DNA of 64,000 nt from Ignavibacterium sp. (GTDB lineage Bacteria; Bacteroidota; Ignavibacteria; Ignavibacteriales; Ignavibacteriaceae), in contig JAVSMP010000001.1 in assembly GCA_032027145.1 (NCBI GenBank), positions 310,001 through 374,000 of the forward strand, read 5' to 3'. Within the stretch, counting starts at the first letter, position 1. Each line of letters begins with the position of its first letter. Both the position numbers and the translations under genes were made by a program. The notes beneath the pieces were generated by a model. That model had not been told where the DNA came from and made no database searches. It saw only the letters and a program-made list of their open reading frames with translations. This document shows positions 42,186-52,716 of this stretch, piece after piece.

Positions 42186-44152
42186 TAATCAGTAATGATC
42201 ATTTTTTTTACATCAATAAATTTACCTGCTTTTAGCTTGTAGAAATAAACACCAGCGGGTAAATCTTCTGCTTTAAAAGTAATTTCATTTTTACCTGCTT
42301 TACATTCAACTCCTTCAACCTTTTTTATAGCTTCAATGTTGCTGTTAAAAAATTCAAAAGTTACTTCTTCACTTTCAGGTAAATAAAAATTTATAGTTGT
42401 ACTGTCTGAAAATGGATTTGGAGAATTTTGTCCAAGCACTATCACTTCCGAATCACTGAAATAATTCACACATTCGATATTAGAATAGCGCGGTTTATTA
42501 TTAATAATTTTTTGTATTACTTTATAATAAAGTGCACCGCTTTTATCGGGTTTATCAAAGAACTCATAATAGTTATTAGAAGATTGGTTTATCTTCTTTA
42601 ATGAAGAAATCAATTCCCATTGGTCATCAGCAGCTTCTTCAATGTCTGATCTATAAATATCATAAACTACATCACTGTTTTCATTTGCAGCATACCAGCT
42701 AAGCTTAACTGAATCATCAATTACTTCTGCATTAAATCCAATCATTTGTGAAGCATAGGTACCTGTACTATAAATTCTCTGCCCATAAATTTCATTTTCC
42801 TTATTCAGCGTTCCTTTGAAAACAGCAATCGCACCGCCTTCGCCGTCAGAAATAAGATTTAAATAACTATTTTCTATCTCTTTTGACGATGAGATAGTTA
42901 CACCTAAAGAATCCCAAAGTAAATTACCTTGCGCATCAACTTTTTGAATAAAGAGATTCGTGGCTGATGAGTTGGATTTTTTATCTATCCATGCTAAAAT
43001 TATACTTCCTTTTTGATTGTGAACAATTCTTTGTCCGAACTGATTTCCTTTAATATCAATAATACGTTTTCCATTGCTGCCCCAAAGTCTTTTTCCATTT
43101 AGATCAAATCTTTGAATATAAACATCCTTAGATTTTTCAAATTCATTAGTCCAGCTGACAACAACAGTTGAATCAATAAATGCAAACTGAGGATTCGTCT
43201 GACTTCCGGCTTTGTGTGTTAATGATATACCCTCACTTCCCCAAAGTAATGTGCCGTTTGCAGAAATTAAATTCTGATAGATAATCTTATTTGTCCCCTG
43301 ATAAGTATATGCCGTATAAATTCCATTACCAAGTTTTCCGACAGTATAATTAATAACACTGTTATTCTCTTTTGAGATGTTCAATGGTTTGTTTCCCCAT
43401 TTTCTTGAACCAGTTGAATCAATGTACTGAGAGAAAAGCATCATTTTATTTTTTTGACTTTCAAGCCAGAAAATGTATTTACCGCCTTTATTATCCGGAA
43501 TTATTTCTGTATCAGTTATCCTGTTTCCGGAATTATATAAACTACCCTTAAGCGAATCACTTAAAAATTTTCCATTTACATCCAGCGACTGATATTTTAC
43601 AGTGTATTTTGCGGGAGAAGTATTTGTTTTACTGACATAACCAACATGTATATTACCTTTTTTATCAACACAAAGAGAATAACCTGATTTTTCCAATTTG
43701 GTTTCGGTTAACTGAATGCCTTCATTTTTCCAAAGTCTTAAACCAGTTTTGCTAAGTTTTTGGATGTATAATTCTGAATTATTTTTTTCTTTACCACTCC
43801 ATAAGACAAGTGCATTGCCAAACGGTCCAACAACTGCAATTGGATTTTCTTTCACACCGCCTCTTGTGGAAATCGCTTTACCATCACCCCTGAAACGTAC
43901 TTCACCTTGTTTATCAAATCTTATGTAGTAAATATCTTTATTATAAACACCCTTTTTATCTTCCCAAAAAACATATCCTCCGCCTTCTAAATCGCTGTAA
44001 GCAGTTATGTTTACAGGATCAACCGGACCAATAACAAGTTTGGTATTAGCTGAAGGATCGTTTACCCATTGAGCGTTAATATTCCCTGGAAAAACTAATA
44101 ATAATGCTGACACTATGAGAAAAAGGGAAATATGTAAAGTATGATTCTTCAA
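42185..44152 (-). CDS. T9SS type A cargo protein, probable beta-propeller
   Basis: Secreted protein of 655 aa. A signal peptide (LHISLFLIVSALLLVFPGNINAQ) precedes many repeats of the type W-G-x-x-G-(strand)-x-x-W (LRLWKNEGIQLTE, RKWGNKPLNISKE, LLWGSEGISLTH, RLWGSNGKRIIDI, LLWDSLGVTISS), which suggest a beta-propeller. An Ig-like domain (IGFNAEVIDDSVKLSWYA) and a T9SS tail follow; the tail reads GQNSPNPFSDSTTI and AGVYFYKLKAGKF, a slightly divergent form of the motif in the other cargo genes. It sits between smc and the HAD gene, sharing one base with the latter, which is unusual for an exported protein. Confidence 0.85.
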   Translation of the reverse strand: MKNHTLHISLFLIVSALLLVFPGNINAQWVNDPSANTKLVIGPVDPVNITAYSDLEGGGYVFWEDKKGVYNKDIYYIRFDKQGEVRFRGDGKAISTRGGVKENPIAVVGPFGNALVLWSGKEKNNSELYIQKLSKTGLRLWKNEGIQLTETKLEKSGYSLCVDKKGNIHVGYVSKTNTSPAKYTVKYQSLDVNGKFLSDSLKGSLYNSGNRITDTEIIPDNKGGKYIFWLESQKNKMMLFSQYIDSTGSRKWGNKPLNISKENNSVINYTVGKLGNGIYTAYTYQGTNKIIYQNLISANGTLLWGSEGISLTHKAGSQTNPQFAFIDSTVVVSWTNEFEKSKDVYIQRFDLNGKRLWGSNGKRIIDIKGNQFGQRIVHNQKGSIILAWIDKKSNSSATNLFIQKVDAQGNLLWDSLGVTISSSKEIENSYLNLISDGEGGAIAVFKGTLNKENEIYGQRIYSTGTYASQMIGFNAEVIDDSVKLSWYAANENSDVVYDIYRSDIEEAADDQWELISSLKKINQSSNNYYEFFDKPDKSGALYYKVIQKIINNKPRYSNIECVNYFSDSEVIVLGQNSPNPFSDSTTINFYLPESEEVTFEFFNSNIEAIKKVEGVECKAGKNEITFKAEDLPAGVYFYKLKAGKFIDVKKMIITD

Positions 44153-44168
44153 TAAATCTCAACACAAA

Positions 44169-47100
44169 TTAATTATTCACAAAATCCAGATCTTCATTAA
44201 ATTTTACACTTACTAATTTTGAAACGCCTTCTTCCTGCATCGTAACACCATACAATGCACTTGCTGCTTCCATTGTTCTTTTATTATGTGTTACTACTAT
44301 AAACTGTGTGTTCTCACTAAACTCGTTAAGTATCCTCGTAAAGCGATCTATATTTGCATCGTCAAGCGGCGCATCAATCTCATCAAGAATACAAAACGGA
44401 CTTGGTTTTACAAGATAGATTGCAAACAACAAAGCAATTGCAGTTAATGTTTTTTCTCCGCCGGATAAAAGTTCAATTGATGTTGGTCTTTTACCCTTTG
44501 GTTTTGCGATTATCTCTATCTTCGCTTCCAGCGGATCAGCATTCTCTTCAATTTTTAAATCAGCCTCATCTCCAGGATCAAACAATGTTCTAAAGATGTT
44601 TATAAAGTGACTTCTAATTTTTTCAAATGTTTCAGAAAATTGTGCCTGAGCTGTATTGTTAATCTCTTCAATTGTTTTAATCACATCTTTTTCAGATTCA
44701 ATCAGATCATCTCTCTGCTTATGAAGAAATTCAAGTCTCTCCTTTTCTTCTTCAAATTCAGAATGAGCGACAAGGTTAATCGGACCCAGATTTTTTATTT
44801 TACTTTTTAACTCTGATACTTCATCAGCCCTTTGCTTAAAATCAAAAGATGATAAATCATCGAAATCTTTTTGTTCAAGAGTTAAAGAGTAATTTTCTTT
44901 TATATGATCAATCAGATTAGCACTTTTAATATTCAATTCCCTGATGGTTATATCCATATTATGAATAGTTTCAGAAACTGCTTCGCGCTCTTTGCGTAAA
45001 ACACGCAATGATGACTCTTTACTGTTTACTTCCTCTCTTAATGTTTGATATCTTAATTCAACTTCGCCCAATTGGTTATTAAGAGTTGATTTTACAGATT
45101 CAAGTCCAGTCAGATTATGCTGTAAGTTTTCGAGTTCAGAACTAATCTTTTCAGTTTCAACTGAAACTGATTCAATATCTTCTTTTCTTTTAGTAATTGA
45201 GTTTGTAATTGATAGAATAGATTCGTCTGCACGTTTAATTGCATTTTCAGTATTTCGTTTTTCTCCAACTAATCTTTCGATATTAACGCTAAGTTCGTTT
45301 CTTCGGTTTAATATCTGATTATAATCTCTTTCAAATTCCTTGTATTCATTCTCAAGAGTTTGTCTTTTTCTCTCCTCAGAATCACGTAAAGCAATTTCTG
45401 TATTCAACAGTGATTCAAGTTTTATCTTCTTATTATCCAAAAGATTGGATTCGGCAGCGTGTTCTTTAATTTCACTCTGAATTTTTTCTATTTCATCTTC
45501 AGCTTTTTTCTTTTCAAATTCAAATTGTGCAAGTTGTTTTTCAACATTCGAAAGATCATTTACAAGAAGTCTTCCCTGTTCAGATAATATCTTCAGATCA
45601 ATTGCATTAAGCAGATTTTCTTTATCAGTTATTGCCTTTTGAACTGAAATTAATTCAGATTCGTGTTTAGGAAATTCAATTGAAAGGCTTTCCAAAAACT
45701 GCTTTCTTCCAAACAATGAATCATCCGGTCTAGGTGCTGAGCCTGCTTCTACAACTCCATCTTTAGATACAAAATCTCCGTTTAGAGTAGCAAAACTAAA
45801 TGACGGATAACGGGAAAATAAAGCAAAGGCTGTATCAAGATTTTTTACAATACAAATATTTTTGAGAATCTTTTTGAAAAATGGCATCCACTTTTCATTC
45901 GCTTTAATCGAATCGTCAGCCCATACAACAAATCCGGATTCACGTTCAAGTTTCTTCGCTTTCCTTTTGTCAGAAAATCGCTGAAGCTTATTGATCAAAC
46001 CTTTTCCATTCAGTTCATCAAAGTGAGGATAATAAAATGAAGCTTTACCGATTTTATTATTATTTAAATATTCAATTCCTTTTTTTAATTCTTCCAAAGA
46101 TTCTACAAGCACGTTATTCAGATTATTTTTAAGGGCGGCTTCAATAGCAAAGCGGTGTCTTTCATCAGAATCACCAATATCTGCAAGAATCATACTTCCA
46201 TTTTTTGACCAGCTTTTATTATCAAGTAAAGCTTTAGCCCCTTTTGAAACTCCCTCAAGATTATCAATAAGATTCTGAATGAATACGATTTTATCTTTAA
46301 TTGATTTTATCAGGCTTCGTTTTTCAAGTTCGAGTTCTTTCAGTTTAGCAATCTGCTGTTCAAGATTCTCTTTTTCTTTTTGTTGAATTAAGTATTCAGT
46401 TTCTGCCTGAGAAATCTTTTTTTGAATCTCATCTTTTTCACCCCCTAATTCTTCTATAAATCCAACTGTTTTGGCAATTGTATTTGTTAATACCTGAATC
46501 TTATCATTCAGTTTTTTGATATTAACCTGTTTGGATTCAAGTATAGCAATTGTATTCCGAAGTTCGTTTTCTCTTCCGGTAATTTCTTTAAACTTTTCAA
46601 GCAGCAGATCAGACTGTTCTTTGAGTACATTTTTTTTCTGTTCTAAAAATCCTAACTGCACTTCAACATTGTGATCGAGTGTCTTCTTTTCCTGTTCATT
46701 TTGAATAATCTGTTCGGCAGTATCTGCAATTGTTGTGCTTCCTTTTTCAATTATTGTCTTAGCTCTTTCTAACTGAGTATTTAATTCCTCAAGCTCAGAT
46801 AAAAACCGTGCTTTGTTTTTAGCTAAAGAATTTTTCCGCTCGTTATTTAATGAAATAGAGTTTTGAACATTAAATATCTTTTCTGTCTGAAGTGTAATTT
46901 CGTTTCTTTTTTCTTTAAGCTCACTTTCTATGGAAATGAGTTTTTGACTGGCATCATTAATTTCATCTTCAATTTTTGAAATCTCAGATTCAAACTGAAT
47001 TTTCTTTTTAAAGTTCTCATCCTTTGAAGCTTTTGATTCATTAATTCTGAGATTAAACAAAGCAAGCTCTCTTTCAGAAAGATCAACTTCTGATTCCCTG

Positions 47101-47765
47101 AGCTGAGAGGTTAAAACATTATGCTTATCTGCACGTTTTGCCTGTCTTTCCAGCGACGAAACTTTTCTTTCAACCTCCGACACAATATCATTAACACGCA
47201 TAAGGTCTGCTTTTACATCATCAAGTTTTCGCAGTGCCAATCTTCTTCTTAATTTATACTTGTTAACGCCGGCGGCTTCTTCAAACATCGTCCTGCGTTC
47301 TTCTGCTTTGTTACTAAGAATTGTTTCAACCATTTTTAATTCTATAACAGAATACGCATTAGCTCCGATTCCTGTATCCATAAAAAGATTTGTAATATCT
47401 TTTAAACGGCAGATATTTTTATTCAGAAGATACTCGCTTTCGCCGGACCTGAAAATTCTTCTGGTAATAGTAACATCTGTGTATTCGGTTGGAAGTATTC
47501 CTTTTGTATTCTCAATAGTTAACGAAACTTCTGCCATACCCATTGGTTTGCGGCTGGCAGTACCATTGAAAATAACATTTTCCATTTTATCGCTTCTGAG
47601 AGTAGAACTTTTTTGTTCACCAAGACACCATCGCAATGCATCTACAACATTAGTCTTTCCACAGCCATTAGGACCAACAATAGACGTTACTCCATGATTA
47701 AAACTAATCTGAGTTTTTTGCGCAAAAGATTTGAATCCAAATATTTCAAGTTTTGATAAATACAA
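44169..47765 (-). CDS. smc: Chromosome partition protein SMC
   Basis: ATP-driven condensin core that organises and segregates the chromosome. The 1198-aa layout is complete: N-terminal ATPase half with Walker A GPNGCGKT (residues 31-38) and the Q-loop region, a coiled coil of about 330 residues, the hinge (about 500-680, with LEGVSKGAKALLDNK and SFATLNGDFVSKDGVV), a second coiled coil, and the C-terminal half with signature LSGGEKTLTAIALLFAI and Walker B FCILDEIDAPLDD. The start is 5 bp from the stop of the GH2-like gene. scpA and scpB are not in the window. Confidence 0.98.
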   Translation of the reverse strand: MYLSKLEIFGFKSFAQKTQISFNHGVTSIVGPNGCGKTNVVDALRWCLGEQKSSTLRSDKMENVIFNGTASRKPMGMAEVSLTIENTKGILPTEYTDVTITRRIFRSGESEYLLNKNICRLKDITNLFMDTGIGANAYSVIELKMVETILSNKAEERRTMFEEAAGVNKYKLRRRLALRKLDDVKADLMRVNDIVSEVERKVSSLERQAKRADKHNVLTSQLRESEVDLSERELALFNLRINESKASKDENFKKKIQFESEISKIEDEINDASQKLISIESELKEKRNEITLQTEKIFNVQNSISLNNERKNSLAKNKARFLSELEELNTQLERAKTIIEKGSTTIADTAEQIIQNEQEKKTLDHNVEVQLGFLEQKKNVLKEQSDLLLEKFKEITGRENELRNTIAILESKQVNIKKLNDKIQVLTNTIAKTVGFIEELGGEKDEIQKKISQAETEYLIQQKEKENLEQQIAKLKELELEKRSLIKSIKDKIVFIQNLIDNLEGVSKGAKALLDNKSWSKNGSMILADIGDSDERHRFAIEAALKNNLNNVLVESLEELKKGIEYLNNNKIGKASFYYPHFDELNGKGLINKLQRFSDKRKAKKLERESGFVVWADDSIKANEKWMPFFKKILKNICIVKNLDTAFALFSRYPSFSFATLNGDFVSKDGVVEAGSAPRPDDSLFGRKQFLESLSIEFPKHESELISVQKAITDKENLLNAIDLKILSEQGRLLVNDLSNVEKQLAQFEFEKKKAEDEIEKIQSEIKEHAAESNLLDNKKIKLESLLNTEIALRDSEERKRQTLENEYKEFERDYNQILNRRNELSVNIERLVGEKRNTENAIKRADESILSITNSITKRKEDIESVSVETEKISSELENLQHNLTGLESVKSTLNNQLGEVELRYQTLREEVNSKESSLRVLRKEREAVSETIHNMDITIRELNIKSANLIDHIKENYSLTLEQKDFDDLSSFDFKQRADEVSELKSKIKNLGPINLVAHSEFEEEKERLEFLHKQRDDLIESEKDVIKTIEEINNTAQAQFSETFEKIRSHFINIFRTLFDPGDEADLKIEENADPLEAKIEIIAKPKGKRPTSIELLSGGEKTLTAIALLFAIYLVKPSPFCILDEIDAPLDDANIDRFTRILNEFSENTQFIVVTHNKRTMEAASALYGVTMQEEGVSKLVSVKFNEDLDFVNN

Positions 47766-47770
47766 TAATC

Positions 47771-50368
47771 TTATCCAAATATATTAAACTGTTTTAATGC
47801 CAGTCTTAAATACTGAAACACCGAGTTATTAACTTCGAAATAAATAAAGATAATTAATTTAATTAACGCAATTGTAAGCAGTCCATAAAAGTAGATGCCG
47901 CCGGCATTAATATCGAATATAACTGAGACACCCTTTAATAAACGATAGAGCATCCAAAATGAAAATAAAATCAAAAATATATAGATATAAATATTTCCTG
48001 CGCCTGCATTAAGTAATCTGTATAGGACAATACCAAGCGGAATTAATAGAACTGCCGGAAGCAACGACCATACAATTGTAAAGAAAACACTTGAGAGATA
48101 AACTTTTGTTCTTACAAAAAAGGATGATGCAGTTATTACTATTGTTAACAAAAACATAACACTAACTGAAATAACAAATAACCATATCAATGCTTTAACC
48201 GGATTCCATGCAAGATAGCTTACTCCCGCAATCAAATCAGCACTTCCAAAAGAAAGTATAATTCTTTCAAATAAAATATTGTTCCTTACATAATAAAATA
48301 AATTCGCAAATATTAAAGATATTACCAATGAAATTACTGCTCCTAAAAACAACGAATGATATGCGGAAATTATTCTTTGATCGCGAACATCCGCAAAAAA
48401 ATTATACGGACGAAGAAGTGCGCGGGAAGCATCATCTCTGAATTTTCTTCCAGAGTTAACAAGTACACCCATCAATAAGGCAAGCACTAATCCGGTTATA
48501 ATAAATATCATTGGTGCGTCATCTTTTTCGCTGCCTATTGGGATTGTAACCTTTTCAGCATTTTTCATTCGTGCTGAAAGTATCTTAAATGCAAGCCTTT
48601 CCTGATTTCTGTCTTCGCTGATCAGCCCAATGTTGTAAACATTTTCTGTATTATATCCTGAAACTATTGAACGGTAATCCCCCCTGATATCATACATTGT
48701 GTTTACAAAAAATCCGCTAAGATTATTTTCTTCATAAAAACTAAACATATCATCAAAAAATTTAGCCTGGGCTTCATACGAAAATTTATTTACATAACCA
48801 TCTGTCTGCCCGATATTTACAATATAGGTTGCTTCGCCAATAAATAATTTACCACTACCAACTGATGTTTTAAGATTTTCAACTTCATCCTGAACATCAT
48901 TTGGCTGCTTGTTGAGCAGTTCAATTCCGTAGATATCAAGATCATTTATTTCCTGATAACCAAAGTCAAAGAATGAAGCATAAGTAATAATATTTCTATT
49001 TTTCTTTACCTGTCCGGTTAAATTTGAGAGCAAAGAACGATGCTTGTCAGAGCTAAAAAGATAACCTGATCCAAAACCGATTCCGGCAATAACAGAACTG
49101 CTGCTATAAGCAGAAAGCAGTCCTGATAAATAGTTTTTACTTCTTTCAACAAAATTTTGTGATGCTGCCAGATCCTCTGGTAAATTGGATATTGGCAGTT
49201 CAACAAATGCTAATAGTCCAAGATTCTCGCATAGTCTTAAATAATATGGATGAGGAAGTTCGCGTGAAAATCTTACAGCATTAAATCCTGCCTGCTTAAT
49301 TAAAGTAAGATCGCTTTCCATTCTTTCGTAAGAAGAAAGACTTCCGTATTGAAAATCCGATGCAGAATAAGTAACACCATACAGATGAAAATCTTTTCCG
49401 TTTAGAATAAAATTATTTTCAGATAATTGAAGATTGTAAAGCGCCACGCTCTTATCGCTTCTGTCCACTAATTTGTCACCCTGCCATAATTCCAATCTTA
49501 CAATGTAACTAACAGGATTATCGGGTGACCATAAAACCGGCGAAGCAATTGTCAGATTGTTTTTAATTTCTATTCGTTTACTTGGGTCTAATCGAAAAGC
49601 ATTTTGTTCAGAAGTTACAATAGTTATTCCATCTTTAGAGAGAATCTGTGCCTTTAATACAAAATCAGATTTTGAACCAAGTGAATCAGGTATCTTTCTG
49701 AACTCTTTATTATCAATTACCGTTTGTATGGAAATAAGTGCTTTATTGTTTTTAGTATCAATATCTTTTTTGAAATTAAAATCAGTTATACTGACATTTG
49801 GTGTCAGGTGCAGATATACATCTCTAATAATACCGCCTAAATTCTTAGGGAACAGAAATCTTTGCTTTAATGGAATTGTATTCAATGCATCAAGTGCGTA
49901 AAACAATTTTACTGAAATAATGTTTGCTTTATCAGACTTTAAAAGATCTCTTGGTATCGGAAGCGAGAAAGGAAACTCACCACCGGGATGACGGTAAATG
50001 ATCGCATTATTTACAGAAATATCAGCAGAGTAATTAAGTCCAAAAAAGTTTAGTGAAATTTTGTGATTGTTTATTTGTTCGCTTGTTAAATCAAAACTCT
50101 TTTCAAAAACAAATTCACCTTTCCCTTCAAATACAGAAGGGATAGTAATCTTAACTTTTTCTTCTTTCTTATCATCAGCAGTATAAACCTTCCATATTCC
50201 ATTTAATGAAATAATGTCTCTTGAACTGGATATATCAAATAAAAACTGATCGGAAGAATTAAGTTTATAATTTGGAAGATCTCTGAAAATAACCTGTGAA
50301 AAAGCTAAATGAGAAAAAACAGTTGCGAATATAAACAGATAATAAAATACACTTTTGTGGAAAATCAT
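47771..50368 (-). CDS. GH2-like beta-galactosidase fold protein fused to a multi-span membrane domain
   Basis: An 865-aa exported protein: signal peptide (FYYLFIFATVFSHLAFSQ), a GH2 sugar-binding domain (about 50-190; SLNGIWKVYTADD, FEKSFDLT, LGGIIRDVYLHLTP), an Ig-like domain, and a TIM-barrel-like domain (about 320-610; FHLYGVTYSASDF, AGFNAVRFSRELPHPYYLRLCENLGLLAFVE). Then about 220 residues with six or so membrane spans follow, resembling Yip1-like domains. In active GH2 enzymes the acid/base is the Glu of an NE pair; the matching site here reads VIAGIGFGSGY, without it. A Glu remains in KLFIGEATYI at the nucleophile site. I infer a non-catalytic or altered sugar-related membrane protein. 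Confidence 0.8.
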   Translation of the reverse strand: MIFHKSVFYYLFIFATVFSHLAFSQVIFRDLPNYKLNSSDQFLFDISSSRDIISLNGIWKVYTADDKKEEKVKITIPSVFEGKGEFVFEKSFDLTSEQINNHKISLNFFGLNYSADISVNNAIIYRHPGGEFPFSLPIPRDLLKSDKANIISVKLFYALDALNTIPLKQRFLFPKNLGGIIRDVYLHLTPNVSITDFNFKKDIDTKNNKALISIQTVIDNKEFRKIPDSLGSKSDFVLKAQILSKDGITIVTSEQNAFRLDPSKRIEIKNNLTIASPVLWSPDNPVSYIVRLELWQGDKLVDRSDKSVALYNLQLSENNFILNGKDFHLYGVTYSASDFQYGSLSSYERMESDLTLIKQAGFNAVRFSRELPHPYYLRLCENLGLLAFVELPISNLPEDLAASQNFVERSKNYLSGLLSAYSSSSVIAGIGFGSGYLFSSDKHRSLLSNLTGQVKKNRNIITYASFFDFGYQEINDLDIYGIELLNKQPNDVQDEVENLKTSVGSGKLFIGEATYIVNIGQTDGYVNKFSYEAQAKFFDDMFSFYEENNLSGFFVNTMYDIRGDYRSIVSGYNTENVYNIGLISEDRNQERLAFKILSARMKNAEKVTIPIGSEKDDAPMIFIITGLVLALLMGVLVNSGRKFRDDASRALLRPYNFFADVRDQRIISAYHSLFLGAVISLVISLIFANLFYYVRNNILFERIILSFGSADLIAGVSYLAWNPVKALIWLFVISVSVMFLLTIVITASSFFVRTKVYLSSVFFTIVWSLLPAVLLIPLGIVLYRLLNAGAGNIYIYIFLILFSFWMLYRLLKGVSVIFDINAGGIYFYGLLTIALIKLIIFIYFEVNNSVFQYLRLALKQFNIFG

Positions 50369-50648
50369 TCTTTGCTACAAAACTCCTCAAAAAATAAGTT
50401 ACAAATATAACCTCAAAACGAAGGGATTGCAATGAAAGGAAGGCTTGATTTGAGCAAAAAATCGTGCATTTTAATATTGGAAAATGCTTAATAAAGCTCT
50501 TAATCTAAAAAAAATTTCATCTAAAACTCGCTTGTCTTAAAACGATTTTTCGTTATTAAACATTTACAAAGATTTAAATAAAGAACAATGATAACTTCTA
50601 ATTGATTATGTAAAATTTAATAATTGCATTTTAGCAAATAAGAAATCT

Positions 50649-51404
50649 TTAAGTGCTTTTTATTATTCCCATAAACGAATCAGCTCTTAAGCAGGCACCG
50701 CCAACTAAAGCACCGTCAATATCCTTTTGTGAAAGAAGTTCCTTTGCATTTTCTGGTTTTACGCTTCCGCCATATTGAATTGTTACATCATTTGCTGTTT
50801 CTAAGGAGTAATCAATCTGAATTAAATCACGGATAAATTCATGAACTTCCTGAGCTTGAGATGGTGTAGCGGTCTTTCCGGTTCCAATTGCCCACACAGG
50901 TTCGTAAGCAATGATAATATTTTTCATATCATCTTCAGTTACACCTTGTAATCCGGTTAAAATCTGTCTTTTAATAATATCATTTGTTATTCCGGTTTCA
51001 CGCTCACTCAGTAGTTCTCCCACACAAAAAATTGGCTTTAATCCAGCTGAGAGTGCTTTCCTAATTTTTTTATTCATTACTTCATCACTTTCTTCAAATA
51101 TTGTTCTGCGTTCTGAATGACCAAGAATCACATATTCACATCCAACTGATTTTAACATTGAAGCAGATACTTCACCGGTAAATGCGCCGCTGTCTTCAAA
51201 ATACATATTTTGGGCACCAAGTTTTATCATAGTTCCCTTTATAAGTTTTGATGATTCTGAAAGTGAAGTGAAAGGTGGACATATAATTACATCACAGTTT
51301 GGTTTTTCATTTTGCAATAGACTTATTAATTCAGCAATCAATTTTTCTGATTGAACTAAATCATTATTCATTTTCCAGTTGCCAGCTATTACATTTTTGC
51401 GCAT
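50649..51404 (-). CDS. tpiA: Triosephosphate isomerase
   Basis: Interconverts dihydroxyacetone phosphate and glyceraldehyde 3-phosphate. The ATG at 51404 gives the family's NVIAGNWKMNN start and follows AGAGGAAGC; a frame extending to 51440 is not needed. Catalytic residues are Lys in GNWKMN, His in LGHSERR and Glu in AYEPVWAIGTG. The phosphate loop GSVKPENAKEL and GALVGGACL are present. The length of 251 aa is normal. It stands upstream of the GH2-like gene with a 280-bp gap that shows nothing else. Confidence 0.97.
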   Translation of the reverse strand: MRKNVIAGNWKMNNDLVQSEKLIAELISLLQNEKPNCDVIICPPFTSLSESSKLIKGTMIKLGAQNMYFEDSGAFTGEVSASMLKSVGCEYVILGHSERRTIFEESDEVMNKKIRKALSAGLKPIFCVGELLSERETGITNDIIKRQILTGLQGVTEDDMKNIIIAYEPVWAIGTGKTATPSQAQEVHEFIRDLIQIDYSLETANDVTIQYGGSVKPENAKELLSQKDIDGALVGGACLRADSFMGIIKST

Positions 51405-51695
51405 TGCTTCCTCTGATTTTTTAATAAAGAATATATGCAAAATTAAGCAAGAATTAGTTTGATTAAAATATTATCCATTTTTGAAACCACTAAAAGGCTT
51501 GTTTAAATATGAATGTCTTTTTTACAAAAGAGCATATAATAGTTTTTCTTGATCTTGAAGATGCCAGAATAAATTCAGTGTAATTTTTGCACTTAACAAA
51601 TAACAAAAAGTTACTCACAAAGCTTACACGGAATCAAAATCTTTTGTTCATTTTTCGTATTTTGTGATTAAAGTTTTCATTAATAAATATTTAAA

Positions 51696-52388
51696 ATGCA
51701 CACTGATAATAAAGATACTGCGGTTATTGCTGTAAGCGGAGGTATGGATAGTTGTGTAACTGCTGCAATTGCAAATATGGAATTTAATCTTGCTTTTGCA
51801 CACATTAATTACGGACAGCGAACTGAAAAAAGAGAATTAAAAGCCTTTAATCAAATTGCGGATCATTACCGTGTTAAAGAAAGGTTAATAATTGATTTAA
51901 CACATTTAGCAAAAATCGGCGGTTCATCTCTTACTGATAAAAATATATCAATACCCAAAGCAGATTTGAATAATAAAAGTATTCCTACTTCTTATGTGCC
52001 GTTTAGAAATGCAAACATACTATCTGCCTGTGTCAGCTGGGCAGAAGTTTTAAATGCAAAAGCTGTTTTTATCGGTGCTGTTTATGAGGATTCCTCGGGC
52101 TATCCGGACTGTACACCTGATTTTTTTTCTGCTTATAATAAAATGGTTGACCTTGGAACAAAACCAGAGACAAGTATAAAGATTACTACTCCGATTATTA
52201 ATTTATCCAAGTCTGAAATCGTTAAAAAAGGTATTGAACTTGATGCTCCCTTACATTTAACATGGAGTTGTTATCAAAACGAAGATGAAGCGTGCGGTGT
52301 TTGTGATAGTTGTGCATTACGTTTACGTGGTTTTCAGCAGTCAGGATTTGAAGATCCGATAAAATATAAAATCAGACCAAAGTATTGA
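51696..52388 (+). CDS. queC: 7-cyano-7-deazaguanine synthase
   Basis: Converts 7-carboxy-7-deazaguanine to preQ0 with ATP and ammonia, in the queuosine pathway. The PP-loop motif SGGMDSCV is at about residues 14-21, and LAFAHINYGQRTEKRELKAF follows as in the family. The C-terminal zinc site uses Cys residues in TWSCYQNEDEACGVCDSC. The length of 230 aa is normal. No preQ1 riboswitch-like structure is visible in the 290 bp before it. Confidence 0.96.
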   Translation: MHTDNKDTAVIAVSGGMDSCVTAAIANMEFNLAFAHINYGQRTEKRELKAFNQIADHYRVKERLIIDLTHLAKIGGSSLTDKNISIPKADLNNKSIPTSYVPFRNANILSACVSWAEVLNAKAVFIGAVYEDSSGYPDCTPDFFSAYNKMVDLGTKPETSIKITTPIINLSKSEIVKKGIELDAPLHLTWSCYQNEDEACGVCDSCALRLRGFQQSGFEDPIKYKIRPKY

Positions 52389-52716
52389 TTAGAATGAATA
52401 AAACTTCAAAAATATATTTAGGAGATGCGAGAGCAAATTGACTTATCTTTCAAGAAATTTAAGAATCTTTAATTAGAATTTTCAAATATGAAAAATGAAA
52501 AAACATGAATTATTTTTCAGTTTAGATATAAGAGATATTTAGGGAATCGCTGACCAAGATCTGGAAAGAGAACTAAAAAGAAGAACTTAAAAAAAGTAAT
52601 TGATATAGTTCCCCCATATATTAAATGGGATGAAGTTATCAGTTTTGCATTTATGTAATTACAACTACCAACAAATGACGAATTAATTGAAAAAGAAGAA
52701 AGAAATCAAGAAACCA
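52389..52716. other. ~330-bp interval between queC and queF
   Basis: AT-rich with several stop codons in every frame. A short decayed-looking stretch on the plus strand (around 52600-52655) would read IVPPYIKWDEVISFAFM before a stop, which suggests a remnant of some coding sequence that I cannot assign. The in-frame TTG at 52687 is upstream of queF but is probably not its start. Confidence 0.45.

Noticed and set aside
51405-51695. preQ1 riboswitch before queC
   Set aside because: I could not find the conserved loop sequences or a pseudoknot-forming A-rich tail.
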